A stretch of 64,000 nucleotides of DNA from Phymatolithon calcareum (taxonomy: Eukaryota > Rhodophyta > Florideophyceae > Hapalidiales), in NCBI GenBank assembly GCA_977006965.1, contig OZ345362.1, forward strand, positions 1,488,001 to 1,552,000, written 5' to 3'. The translations under genes were made by a program, and so were the position numbers. The notes beneath the pieces were generated by a model. It ran no database searches. It was not told the origin of the DNA and saw only the letters and a program-made list of their open reading frames with translations. This document shows, piece after piece, positions 50,684 to 60,579 of the stretch. Numbering within the stretch: position 1 is the stretch's first letter; each line of letters starts with the position of its first letter.

Positions 50684-51787
50684 ATGTCAAGCTCAGAGTC
50701 CCCTCGCGGCACGCCTCGAAACGGCAGTCCTCGCGGCGCCTCGCGCGGCTCGGTGCGCGGCGCTCGCGGCTCGCGGACATATCTGCGCGGGTCGCGCGGG
50801 CGCGGTCGTGCTCGCGGCACCTTCAACCCCAACTTCAGTCCGACGTATCAAGGCTCCATGTCGCCACGAGCGGGACCTTCATCCCCGTCCACCGTTTCCA
50901 AAACAGGCTCTCCCTCCGGGGTTGGCACGGCGGCCGCGAACGCCGTTTCAAATCAAATGTCTAACTTTCTTCCCGACGGTGTTGTTGCCTTTGTAGGAGC
51001 GGGAAATATGGCGCGAGCCCTCATCGACGGACTTCTCTCGAACGGCATGAATCCCGACCGCTTGCGCGCGAGTGCGCGCACTGCTACCACGCTCGATAAG
51101 TTGCGCGGTCGACTTCCGGAAGCTGCTTTGTACACTTCAAATGCGCGTGCCGCCGGCGGTGCAGACGTCGTCATCCTCTGCGTGAAGCCTGCGCAGACTG
51201 CGGACGTGGTGCGCGAAATATCCGACGGACTCTCGAGTGGCGCCACGTTAATTTCCGTTGCGGCCGGCGTGTCGCTTGCAGAATTGGAAAGTGCGCTCGG
51301 TGAAGCTTGCGGATCTGTCACCGTTGTGCGCGCCATGCCCAACGTGGGCGCGCAGGCCGGCCGTGGAGTCACTGGTCTGTGCGGCCGATTCGATGTCGCT
51401 ACAGCGCCGAAGAATGCACTGGCGACGTTTGCGGCTAGTGGTAGTGTGCATGTGGTGGACGAGAAGTTGCTGGGAGCGCTCACGGCTGTGTCGGGATGTG
51501 GGATTGCGTACTGTATGATGCTGGCAGAGGCTATGGCGGATGCAGGTGTGCGGCATGGATTACCGCGCGATGTGGCGCGCAAGTTGGCAGCGGGCACTCT
51601 GGAGGGGGCGGGCGCATTGGCGAGGATGAGGGAGGATACGCATTTTGCGGAATTGAGAAATCAAATTGAGTCGCCTGGTGGTGTCACTGTTGCCGCGACG
51701 GCGGCGCTTGAAAGGGGGGGATTGCGTGCAGCGACTTTAGATGCGGTGGATAGCGCTATGGAGAGACTGAAGGAAGTGGAGAAATAG
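50684..51787 (+). CDS. P5CR: Pyrroline-5-carboxylate reductase with RG-rich N-terminal extension
   Basis: From the ATG at 50684 the protein has 367 residues. Residues 1-~45 form an Arg/Gly/Ser repeat region (SPRGTPRNGSPRGASRGS, LRGSRGRGRARG), then a Ser/Pro/Thr linker to ~95. The reductase starts at DGVVAFVGAGNMARALIDGL (GAGNM at 105-109, NAD(P)H binding). It continues with VILCVKPAQ, ISVAAGVSL, VVRAMPNVGAQAGRGVTGL, the GCGIAYCMMLAEAMADAG helix pair and the signature LRNQIESPGGVTVAATAALE near the C-terminus. It makes proline from P5C. The family core is ~270 residues, so ~95 residues are extra. The same frame extends upstream to an ATG at 50516, adding 56 residues with no acidic residue, which could be an organellar presequence. 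Both ATGs have A at -3. Confidence 0.94.
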   Translation: MSSSESPRGTPRNGSPRGASRGSVRGARGSRTYLRGSRGRGRARGTFNPNFSPTYQGSMSPRAGPSSPSTVSKTGSPSGVGTAAANAVSNQMSNFLPDGVVAFVGAGNMARALIDGLLSNGMNPDRLRASARTATTLDKLRGRLPEAALYTSNARAAGGADVVILCVKPAQTADVVREISDGLSSGATLISVAAGVSLAELESALGEACGSVTVVRAMPNVGAQAGRGVTGLCGRFDVATAPKNALATFAASGSVHVVDEKLLGALTAVSGCGIAYCMMLAEAMADAGVRHGLPRDVARKLAAGTLEGAGALARMREDTHFAELRNQIESPGGVTVAATAALERGGLRAATLDAVDSAMERLKEVEK

Positions 51788-51799
51788 AGGCATTGGCGC

Positions 51800-53505
51800 G
51801 GTTTTCAGACTGAGCAAGGGACGTTGACAGATATTTGCTAGGAGTGGCTGGCGGCCAGTGCATGGTGATTGCAATTTACTTACGCTAAGGCCGGTGGGGT
51901 GCATGGGTGATGTAGACATCGAGGTGCACATCTTGAAGAGAGTGTTGTCAATGGGTCTTGCCTGAATACACATCGCAAAATCTGGTTCTGTGGGATCTAA
52001 ACCTGTCACGTAACTGTATGTGAACCTGTCACGTTTTGAGTTACTGCAAAGCTTTGCAGACCACCCCTAGAGGCTACTGCAGTGCAAATAATCGCAAAAA
52101 CAAATTTACACTGCGGTGAATCGCGGACAGCTGGCTAGCTCCACCACTCCATGAAACGTGCTTCCAGACCTGGCTTGCTTGCACCTGCAGGTGCAAGCTC
52201 TTGAACCTTCCATGTGCAACCTCGTTCCCCATGTCCCTCTCCACTCCCCATGTCCCTCTCCACTCCCCATGTCCCTCTCCACTCCCCATGTCCCTCCACT
52301 CCCCTTCCATGTTGCGAACATTTTCCACACTGCGCTTCTGTCCATGGTGTCTCCATGAGTACAGAACAGTACTGTACAATGTCTGCACCTCATGTCGCTA
52401 TGTCTCTCCCAGCTACAGTAGTACATTCTGCGTTGCTCTTTCTAGCAGTAGCGGTATTCGCCATGTACCCTTGACTGATGCGGCTCTGCGCGATCAGGAA
52501 CCAGTGCGGCGGGGGGAAAGCTGTCGAAGAAATCAGTGTGGTAATCTCCCACATGTGCGTTGCGGACGGGATTTGGAGCTGGATGCGGTAACTCTACAAG
52601 TCTTGGTAGTGCAGTAAGTAGTATGGTCGAGCTGTTGGGGCCAATGGAGCCGTTAAATCCATGCGCAGAGGACGGGAAAGCGCGTTCGCGGTCTCGTCGA
52701 GTCAAAGAAGATCATCATCGTCTCCATCTTGGCCATCATGATGGTCGGCACTATGTCGGAACGAAATGATTAACAATGGTTGACACTGTCCGTAGAGCTG
52801 GACATAGCAAGTGCATAGAATATGCGACGGATAGTGGAATCAAAAGTTTTAGCAAATTTTATACATGCGCCGTGTGCAGTTCCAATGATGACCGCATTCT
52901 AATAGCTAATATTTGGACTGCTTTAAAATTTCGATATAAAAGCAGAAAACAAAGATTACACTCTAAAACCAAAGATCCACTTATCGAGAATTGCCTTTAC
53001 AATACGGAATACTGTAATGCTAGTTCCCGCAGATATGATATGTGTGTTTTTGAGGCAGTATCGCTGAGTCGGTACTCGGTAGAAACCGGCCCTGCGCAGT
53101 GTGTCAGGTGTCTGATATAGAATTAGGGTTGATGCCGACTGTCAACAGTCGTGTCGATGTGGGGTTTCTCCTCTGATGCAGAACACAACTAAGGGGGGGA
53201 GGGTGTACTATTGGCACGTGCACGAGTGGTGGGGGACGACTTCATAGTTCAAGAGCATTGAGGCTTTCAACGACACTACGGATAGTGTTTTCAGAGTTAT
53301 GCTGAAGGAGGCGGTTCACGCCAGCTACAGTAGCGACAAGTAAGGCCTGTCTGTTTTTTACACATACGAAATGTTTTGGGTGTGTACAGTGCAATTTTAA
53401 AAGGACGTCCGGTTTGAGGAAAAGTTGGACGAGGAAGTAGAGGACCGTTGTGTTTAATGACAATACAGATAGATGATCGGCAGCTGAATAAGAATAATGT
53501 GAAAG
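51800..53505. other. Intergenic downstream of P5CR, no supported gene
   Basis: Apart from the minisatellite and TACTGTAC-type motifs (52365-52432), no gene can be supported. Repeat-driven open frames at 52106-52426 are artefacts of the minisatellite. Confidence 0.45.
52227..52312. repeat. 19-bp minisatellite, about four units
   Basis: CATGTCCCTCTCCACTCCC repeats three full times and once with a deletion (CATGTCCCTCCACTCCC). It is the only clear minisatellite seen in the window and lies in intergenic DNA downstream of P5CR. Confidence 0.9.
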
Positions 53506-53512
53506 ATAGTAG

Positions 53513-53788
53513 TCACTTGGACTTGTGGGAGGTACTGCGCTTGCTCGACCTTGCGCGTGAAGATGATCCGCTCGAACTTGTGCGCGATTTTCGACGCCAG
53601 GACGGAGAGCTTACGGCGACAGCACCCAGCTGTTGGAATACTTGTTGCACCTTGTCGTTGGAGCCGAGGTCCAGCTGCGGGGTGGTGATCAAGTCAGCGT
53701 GAGAACGACGCTCGAAGGGAACATGCACAACCAGACGGGGCTCAGTGACCCAGCCGTCCGGTGCGATCCAAGCTCCGGTGTGCGACAT
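53513..53788 (-). CDS. Hypothetical small protein with Ser/Arg-rich tail
   Basis: 91 residues starting MSHTGAWIAPDGWVTEPRLV. The first 60 residues are mixed (VPFERRSHADLITTPQLDLG, SNDKVQQVFQQLGAV) and the last 30 are Ser/Arg/Lys-rich (RRKSRTSSSGSSSRARSSKR). Such tails occur in RNA-binding and splicing proteins, but no domain is visible, so this is only a hint. The gene could extend upstream through introns (for example an exon near 54050 with MFKSAARPMALALML) and I could not prove a joint. Confidence 0.45.
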   Translation of the reverse strand: MSHTGAWIAPDGWVTEPRLVVHVPFERRSHADLITTPQLDLGSNDKVQQVFQQLGAVAVSSPSWRRKSRTSSSGSSSRARSSKRSTSHKSK

Positions 53789-54299
53789 AGATGTTTTCCC
53801 AGAAGCACTGAGTGAGGTACAGGCTCGGAGAAGAACGCGATGTACAAGCTTGGCTTGTGGGGGACGAAAGAAGCCGTCAGGTGCTTTGGTAGAACAGAGC
53901 TGAAAAATGCGTGCACCGCTCGACTACAGTTGTGTGTCGTTCACTGATGTACTGCACCAGGTTAGTTCAGAAACGAGTGGTATACAGGTGCGAGTAAAGT
54001 GGAGCATAAGAGCAAGAGCCATGGGTCGGGCGGCGCTTTTAAACATGCTGATGACGGCATGGGGCGGCGCGCGCGACAAGGATCAGTGAGGAGGACGAGG
54101 ATGCGCGACTTGGCTCGGCTCCAAAGTATCGGGCTGGAGCAAAATCATTTGATGTTACATATTGGAGCAAAAAAGCAACAGCAACATGAAATTTTAATGT
54201 TGCTGTTGGTCATCATGATGTCGTGCGTCATGAGGCATCGCTCGCTGGCCCGACCAAATGAAAGAGAACCAAAATAACGTCACCCACGGGGCAGAGTGT

Positions 54300-54350
54300 G
54301 GATGCCTCTGTACTGTACAGTACAGTAAATGAACTGTATGATACAGTATC
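54300..54350. repeat. TACTGTACAGTA palindromic cluster
   Basis: GTACTGTACAGTACAGTA followed by ACTGTATGATACAGTA. It is one of about a dozen similar clusters in the right half of the window. Confidence 0.8.
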
Positions 54351-54479
54351 CGTCGCGCACCAAGGGCGGACCATACTGTAAGCATGTGCCGTGGATAGAG
54401 ACGAGTATGAGGACGTCCGAGTGCCCTCAAGTGGAGTTGCTGCGGGAGAGGCCATCTATCAGGAATGTGTATTTTAAAA

Positions 54480-55028
54480 TCAAAAACTGACAGGTACATA
54501 TGGTAGTTCCGCGTAAATTACGCGCGCGACGGATTCGTGTGAATCAGACGAATGTACCATGAGGTTTTGGTCGTCATTCTCGAAATTCGTGCGGAGAGCC
54601 AAATTTAGCTTGCGCCCCGCCGCGGTTGATGCATTCGAGGCAAAAGCGAGTCGAGTCGTACGGAGGCTCCATTTGTGCATGTTAGAATGGCGATGAGGGT
54701 CGGATAAAGTGTGAAGCATATTGTATTGAGTGACATCATGTATAAATTGTCTGCCAGACGGAAATTGTGTGTGCCGTCCGCGACTCGCACGACGACAGAA
54801 AAGCTTTGCTCTGCACTGTCCAAGAGTCCGTTCTTTTTGTCGTCTTCGTTCCCAGATCACATCTGGTGTGTAGATGACAGACGTTGGGGTGCTGAGCGTT
54901 CTGATTCTTCCGCTTGGGGCCGTATGATGTTCGATGTTTGCAATTGCGGTTGTAACGATTGAGGGTTCGAGCGCATGGCAACGCTTTGAAGGCCATGTTG
55001 GTTTACTCTTTGACAGAATGAGGGTCAA
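54480..55028 (-). CDS. Hypothetical ORF, possibly containing real exons
   Basis: The minus frame is open for 182 codons. The last part (STAAGRKLNLALRTNFENDD, NLMVHSSDSHESVARVIYAE, LPYVPVSF-stop) looks coding. In an overlapping frame just upstream DSAEQSFSVVVRVADGTHNF with RLADNLYM also looks coding. This suggests a spliced gene whose exons end near 54730 and 54640, but I cannot define the introns. The middle of the long frame is probably not translated as such. No family is recognised. Confidence 0.35.
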   Translation of the reverse strand: MTLILSKSKPTWPSKRCHALEPSIVTTAIANIEHHTAPSGRIRTLSTPTSVIYTPDVIWERRRQKERTLGQCRAKLFCRRASRGRHTQFPSGRQFIHDVTQYNMLHTLSDPHRHSNMHKWSLRTTRLAFASNASTAAGRKLNLALRTNFENDDQNLMVHSSDSHESVARVIYAELPYVPVSF

Positions 55029-55029
55029 A

Positions 55030-56250
55030 AGACGTCATTTTGTGGTACTGTAGCTATCTGTAGGATCCTTCCGAAGAGTCGTGTCAAGGAAGCGTGGTTT
55101 CTGCGAGTTGGAAATCAAACTTGGGCTCAGGGAGGGGTGCAGTTGGTGAATACATGGGGGTGCGTCACGCAACGGTGCAGGACAAAATCCAATCCTTCTC
55201 CTCTCTTCTGCAACTCGGTGTCTATCATGCTAAGCCCTCTTTTTTGAGCATGTGCTTACGTAAGTCGACCTCTCTCAAGTTTGCATATATACGTTACTTT
55301 ACGAATTGCTTCTCGAAGTTGTAATCTCAGCCTACTGTAGCACCAAGTCCCCCCCGCGTCTTCCCTCGCGACAGCACCTTAAGAACGACACATAAATTTC
55401 TTTAGTATTACGCCAAGACATAACACGACATGGCTCTGCTTATCACGATTTCATCCATCGTGTCAAAAAAAGGTGTCCATTGGATGCCGAACACTGAACG
55501 GAGCCTTGTATGCATAATGACACCATTCCACCCGAACTGGATGCACAAGCTGAGGAGATGACGATAAACAAGCGAAAAGTACAGTAATAGTGCAGCATGT
55601 GAACCGTTTTGAGGTGCACCAATGTGAAAAGTTGCACTGCTGCTACAGTGCAATAACGCTACGGAGAAAGCTTGCTCGTGCATCAACCCTATCCTCGTTT
55701 CTCGGATTGTTCAACAGGCTTCAGTGTTTGTTGTCCTTCGACATACTTGTAGTCCAATTGACATGCTTCTGATGCCCAACTTTTACAATTGCAGAATGAA
55801 GCATCTTCGTCTTGCACAGGCGTACGCAAAATCCCCAAGACACGCAACCATTTCGTTCTCTTTTTTAAAAAATTATTACGTCCGATTCTGTGCATATTCA
55901 TGAACTGCAATACTGTACTGTACGTGCTGCCCATATCACAATTGAACCTCAACCCGTCCCCTCAAATCGAAATGTACTGCACACAATGTGTGTTCCATGT
56001 TCTCGACCACCCTCAGTCAGCAGTACCTCAGTTTCTTTTTCCACATATGCGCACTGTAATGTACACCACTCTCGACATGAATGTCCCGCACAGTCTCCCC
56101 ATATGATATGCGAATCATCATTTCCAACTCCTCCGTAATGTAGAAGAAGACGTTCCCAGCAGTGCAATCGTCGCGCATCGAATTGCGAAACATTCAGCGA
56201 CGTCGTCGCGCATCTGGCCCCATCGAACACGGTGCCAGGCAGCATTGGGA
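55030..56250. other. Intergenic, no supported gene
   Basis: Only short frames. A TACTGTACTGTACGT motif lies at about 55911-55924. Confidence 0.4.
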
Positions 56251-56255
56251 GCAAA

Positions 56256-56832
56256 ATTATACTGTACTGTACTGTACTGTGCAGAATATTTTTCGCGTTT
56301 CAAACACTCCACCGGTCGCTCTCGTAGCCGTGAAACGTGCCGACCTGCCTTCCATCCCAGAACTTCCCTCCCTTCTGAACCAATCCGTTGCCTTGTAAGG
56401 CGCTCAGTGTGCACACAACTCAATCTCCCCCACGAAGCCAACGCGCACGGTGCATTACCTCCATTAATTTTGTTAATATCCACTCTCTGCCTAATTACTG
56501 TCACAACCACAGCAATGCATAACAACGCTGCCGTTTGATATTGAATCTGACCCGTCGTATTTCGTGTTTATTTTGAAATACGACTTCTTGATCGACAACG
56601 AGTCCAGTTGCGCACGGCAACATCAGACCCGTCCAAATGGTTCCGCATGGTTGGCATTCGATCATCCGCCAGTTTAGCTTAGAAGATCCGGGCGCGCACC
56701 GATGGAAAGCCGCACTTTTTGCCTTTGTCCGTTCTTGTAAACAATAATTTAACCTTCGTACTGTACTGTACGGTACAGTACAGTACGAGATTGCACGCAC
56801 TTCCTATTTTAATTATACTGTACAGTACTCGC
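56256..56832. repeat. Dense cluster of ACTGT/ACAGT repeats
   Basis: (ACTGT)n at 56259-56281, CGTACTGTACTGTACGGTAC then AGTACAGTACG at 56757-56788, and ATACTGTACAGTACTCGC at 56816-56833. This is the densest group in the window, just upstream of the leader-like DNA preceding 57073. Confidence 0.8.
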
Positions 56833-57072
56833 TTCGCCCCGTTGCCGAGAGCTACACATTCGCTTGATTTTCTCTCCTCTCCACACGTCTGGGTCCCGTC
56901 GCGGAAAACAGGACGATCATTTTCGATCCCTCCCAAGTTGGCCTTTTCACGCCGCCTGCCTCGCGCGGCCGACTCAGATCAGGCTCTCACGTCTCTTTCC
57001 TCTGTGTTCTCAGTACCACGGAGCACGATCACTTCACATCTGTCTCCGCCGAATCAAACGATCATCAACATC

Positions 57073-57372
57073 ATGACTGCTCGCATTGTGTCCTGTCGTG
57101 CTCTGGGCATGACGCACTTTTATTCTGATTTCGGTCATCACACCGTTTTCCTGCAATAGCACCGGATCGGCACGTATCACAAACGCGCGCCAGGACTTCG
57201 TCTCCAGAGAGCTCTTGCGTCCGTGACACCGTTGCAAAACCGCCAAGCAAGCAAGCAAGCAAGCATCCTATCTGCACTTCTTCTCCTACCCTGCATCGGC
57301 ACCGTCGCGCACACGGCATCCCACCTCAAACCGCCGCCGTCACCGTCTTCGCCTCCGTGCAACACTGACTGA
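57073..57372 (+). other. Leader-like region with short ORFs, possible small spliced gene
   Basis: A pyrimidine-rich leader precedes an ATG at 57073 (MTARIVSC...). The stretch ending TTTTCCTGCAATAG near 57159 looks like a splice acceptor. A frame then runs RIGTYHKRAPGLRLQRALAS to a TGA near 57370. No good donor or domain was found, so I do not call a gene. A (CAAG)n microsatellite lies at about 57242-57266. Confidence 0.3.
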
Positions 57373-57458
57373 ACTCGATCTTTATTATATTGTTACAAAC
57401 ATGCAAAGTTAGTTCAACACCACTCCATCCACAACCGATCTGAGCAGAGCAGCGAAAT

Positions 57459-59147
57459 TCATCCCACCTCCACCTCCATAGCGTCGAAAACCGACGCACT
57501 CTCCCAATCCTCATCTCCAAACTCCGACCCCGACTCCTCCTCAACCGTCTCATCCTGTTCCAGCACGACAACCGCATTGACACACGTCTCCCTAACCCTC
57601 TCAACTTCCTCCCGCAACCTTGCACACCGTACCCCTCTACCCTCATCCCGTCGTCGTTCAATTTCCCAAGTTGTCTCCGCATTGCCACCACCATCAATCA
57701 CCACACATTCCAACGTCGTCCCCGTGCAATACTCCCTCACCATGCGCGCCACCTCTTCCGGCGCGACCGCGTCCATTCGCGACACATTAACGTCGCGCAA
57801 CGCACGGCCAGCTTCTCTCAAAAGCTTCTCCACACCGGCCATTGTCACAAGTGGCAACCCTGCAATCCACGCAAATTCAAGCGTGCGTCCGCAATGCTCC
57901 CCGAGCGCGACAAGCGCCTTGTCGCACACACGCACAGAGCCGGACAGATCCACGCTGCGCAAGTTCTCCCCGAGCCGTGCCGCAAGACTCGCCACGCCGA
58001 CACCGGTGATTTCGCCACAGGCGCGCAAACCGAGGCTCTCGATATAGGGGCATGATTCTCCGAGTTGACAAAGATCGACATCGCGAAAATCAGCAGCGGC
58101 GTATACGGATATCTTGCGCAATCTAAAACCGAGCGCGAACGCGGTGGTGGCAACACTGGAGGAGCTCAAGGCGTCGTGGTGCAGCGGCGGACGGGAGAAG
58201 CACACGCTGGAGAGTTTGCCGCACGCGGCCACGACGGCACATGTCGTGCTGTCGGAAACGCAGGGGCTTTGCATGTCGCCGGTTTCCACGCAGAGTTCCT
58301 CCAATGTGCGCGACAGTTTCGTGCAGGCCGCGAGGAGACCCTGCGCTGTAAGCCCGGGGAATGAAGTGAGATTGAGTGCTCGAAGTTTCGGGGCATATAT
58401 CGTCAGGGCGTGCAGCGTGGAATCGCCCAAGGAACAATGGGATAGATCGTGCAGGTCGACGGAAGTTAATGTGCCTCGCACAGAAGCCCACAGTGTGAGA
58501 AGTGCATGATGCGAGACCGCGGCACCGCCGCCGAGTTCGAGCGACGAAAGTGGAGGGTGTGCGGCGGCAAGTGCGAGAAGTGGGGCGTCGGCGCGGTCGG
58601 CGCCCGGAAGGGAAAGACAGGGTATGGCGACAAGGGAGAGGTTTTGTAGACGTGGTGCGAGTGCAACGAGTGTTGCAGCGAGTGTGCATGGTGACACTGA
58701 GGCGGACAATCCGTGGAGGGTTAATGATTGCAAACGGGGAAAGAGAAAGGGGGAGAGAAGAAGACGGGAAAGAATGGGAGTCAATGTGGCACGGTCGAAC
58801 CATTTGAGGGATAGGGAGGAGAGAATTGGGGAGGAGAGATTTAGAATGCCGGAGAGGGCAGCGTCGTCCTCGAATAGAGGGTTTTCAGCACCGTCGAGAT
58901 GAATGTGACGGAGAGAGGATTGGAAGATGCGGAGAAGACGACGCGAACAGAGGGCGAGATGAAGAGCGTTGCGACTGCGATTTGCGGCACGCCCGGAAAA
59001 TGTGTACGTGTGCGTGGTGGAGGTTAGGGAGGTGAAGACTTGAGAGAGGACGCCGTCTGGCAGGTCGAGGAGTGAGACGGCGGAGCGACGCTGCCGCTTT
59101 GCCGGGCCGGAAGCGGGCGCGAAGGAAGCGGTGGTGCGGGTGGTCAT
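57459..59147 (-). CDS. F-box / leucine-rich repeat protein
   Basis: A single exon of 562 residues starts MTTRTTASFAPASGPAKRQR. The basic N-terminus is followed by an F-box-like motif (SLLDLPDGVLSQVFTSLTS, residues ~24-42, then ALCSRRLLRIFQS). About a dozen leucine-rich repeats of the cysteine-containing F-box type follow (LRALNLTSFPGLTAQGLLAA, LRKISVYAAADFRDVDLCQL, IESLGLRACGEITGVGVASL, LRSVDLSGSVRVCDKALVAL, LRDVNVSRMDAVAPEEVARM). The C-terminus is acidic (EESGSEFGDEDWESASVFDA). Such proteins recruit substrates to SCF ubiquitin ligases; the F-box binds SKP1 and the LRRs the substrate. The substrate is unknown. CKS1 elsewhere in this window is a known SCF cofactor in other eukaryotes, but nothing links these two genes directly. 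Confidence 0.9.
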   Translation of the reverse strand: MTTRTTASFAPASGPAKRQRRSAVSLLDLPDGVLSQVFTSLTSTTHTYTFSGRAANRSRNALHLALCSRRLLRIFQSSLRHIHLDGAENPLFEDDAALSGILNLSSPILSSLSLKWFDRATLTPILSRLLLSPFLFPRLQSLTLHGLSASVSPCTLAATLVALAPRLQNLSLVAIPCLSLPGADRADAPLLALAAAHPPLSSLELGGGAAVSHHALLTLWASVRGTLTSVDLHDLSHCSLGDSTLHALTIYAPKLRALNLTSFPGLTAQGLLAACTKLSRTLEELCVETGDMQSPCVSDSTTCAVVAACGKLSSVCFSRPPLHHDALSSSSVATTAFALGFRLRKISVYAAADFRDVDLCQLGESCPYIESLGLRACGEITGVGVASLAARLGENLRSVDLSGSVRVCDKALVALGEHCGRTLEFAWIAGLPLVTMAGVEKLLREAGRALRDVNVSRMDAVAPEEVARMVREYCTGTTLECVVIDGGGNAETTWEIERRRDEGRGVRCARLREEVERVRETCVNAVVVLEQDETVEEESGSEFGDEDWESASVFDAMEVEVG

Positions 59148-59159
59148 GGGGGTGAGTGT

Positions 59160-60370
59160 TTTGGGGATAAGCTAGGTGGTGGGGGTTCGGGATGTTGGTT
59201 GTGTTGGTCAGTCACGACGTGAACGGTCAAGGAGGATGGGTTTGCGTGCAGTGTGTAGGACGTGGGGGTCGGGGTTTGCAGATACTGTATATTAGTTTGG
59301 GAGGGTAGGAAAGGGACAGCGGTGTCGGAGTATGTCGGAATGACGGTCTGGTTTGATACGAAGGGGCAAGGGGTGAGATTTGTAATTGTGTGTGCGATTG
59401 TGTGTAGATTTGCAAGTTATTGTGAAGCATTTGAAACCAGTTCTGTTTAGAAATGTGTGCATGGTGCCGCTGCGAGGGGCATTCTCAGCAAATATTCTTT
59501 CATATGTGCCCTCCCAGTAGCTCCTGAAGGCCAACTGGCAACTGCATCTTCACAGCAACGTGAGCACAAGGCACATAATTCAGGTGCGTGTTTGGACCCT
59601 GGCCTGCAGAGGGTGTGTATGAAGTGGTGGAGAGTGCTTACAGGGGTGTCCCAGAAAGTTGTGAAATATGCGAATTTTGACACAAGTGCACATCATAAAT
59701 GTGCCCACTGTAGCCCCAACCGTCGGTCAGCCCCGTGTGCATCAATTTCACTTTCTTCCAACTCTTCGCTCCACCACCCGCGTGAACATCCGCCTCTCTC
59801 TCACAGTCTTGCTGTTCACTTCCTCCCTTACCGCCTGATTATGAAACAGAGCTGTTGTCTGAGAATACTGTACTGCACTGTTTGCTACTACTGTACAGTA
59901 CCAGATGTTGTTGCAATACAGTACCGGCCGTCAATCCAACCAACTGTCTGACCCGTTGCTACCGTAGAGGCATCGTCATGACCACTAGCAGCACAGGGCG
60001 GTATTGATTCCTCCAACCCGCCATACACCTCCGACTGCGTCCTTTGCAGAGTCTCGCATGTCCATCCGGACCAACCCGAGCACCACTGATGGCATTTAAT
60101 GTTTTCTGTGATCGGCGAGTACCCCTTCCTTGCAGCATTCCTTAGTCCCCTCCTCTGTCTTCATCATTTTCTGCATCTGCACGCTCAAAATAAGGAGATG
60201 CAATTCAACTGGCAGGGGCATTGCCGACTCCGGTGCTGCTACTGAAAATTATTGCTGCCGATGTTTGCACCAAGTACTCAGATATCGACATTTAGAACTG
60301 AATGTATACAGTAGGACAATCGAATACAACCATCCAGTCCAGCACTATGAATTCTATGTAGAAATCGATT
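59160..60370. other. Intergenic upstream of the F-box gene, no supported gene
   Basis: Contains TACTGTAC-type motifs at about 59868-59925 and otherwise only short frames. Confidence 0.4.
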
Positions 60371-60376
60371 TACCAT

Positions 60377-60574
60377 TCACTTGATATACTTGCCGATGAT
60401 TTGCAGCTGCTCATACTGACTCAACTTCCAAGGATTATACATGCGGAAAAAAGCATTGCGAAACTCGTCAGAGAATTCCTTGGGACAAACTTCTTTTCCC
60501 AACACCCTCCCAACATCTCTCCAGCTTCTGAATGCCACACAATGGTAGTAGACCACCCCTTCTATTCCCTGCAT
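60377..60574 (-). CDS. Hypothetical short ORF, probable C-terminal exon or remnant
   Basis: 65 residues: MQGIEGVVYYHCVAFRSWRD, VGRVLGKEVCPKEFSDEFRN, MYNPWKLSQYEQLQIIGKYI. The helical, mixed-charge composition looks coding. No family is recognised. It may share origin with the ORF at 61409-61744, which has similar character. Confidence 0.35.
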   Translation of the reverse strand: MQGIEGVVYYHCVAFRSWRDVGRVLGKEVCPKEFSDEFRNAFFRMYNPWKLSQYEQLQIIGKYIK

Positions 60575-60579
60575 GGCTC

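Noticed and set aside
50539-51597. Long alternative-frame and antisense ORFs over P5CR
   Set aside because: Shadows of the P5CR coding frame, with no independent motifs.
52106-52426. Repetitive Gly/Glu/Trp-rich minus ORFs
   Set aside because: They are translations of the 19-bp minisatellite.
54480-55028. A fully defined spliced gene at this locus
   Set aside because: Coding-like peptides exist in two frames but no donor with the GTRNGT consensus seen in the other introns connects them, so I list only a low-confidence ORF.
58123-58803. 226-codon minus ORF inside the F-box gene
   Set aside because: Different frame of the same strand without domain structure; the LRR frame is clearly the real one.
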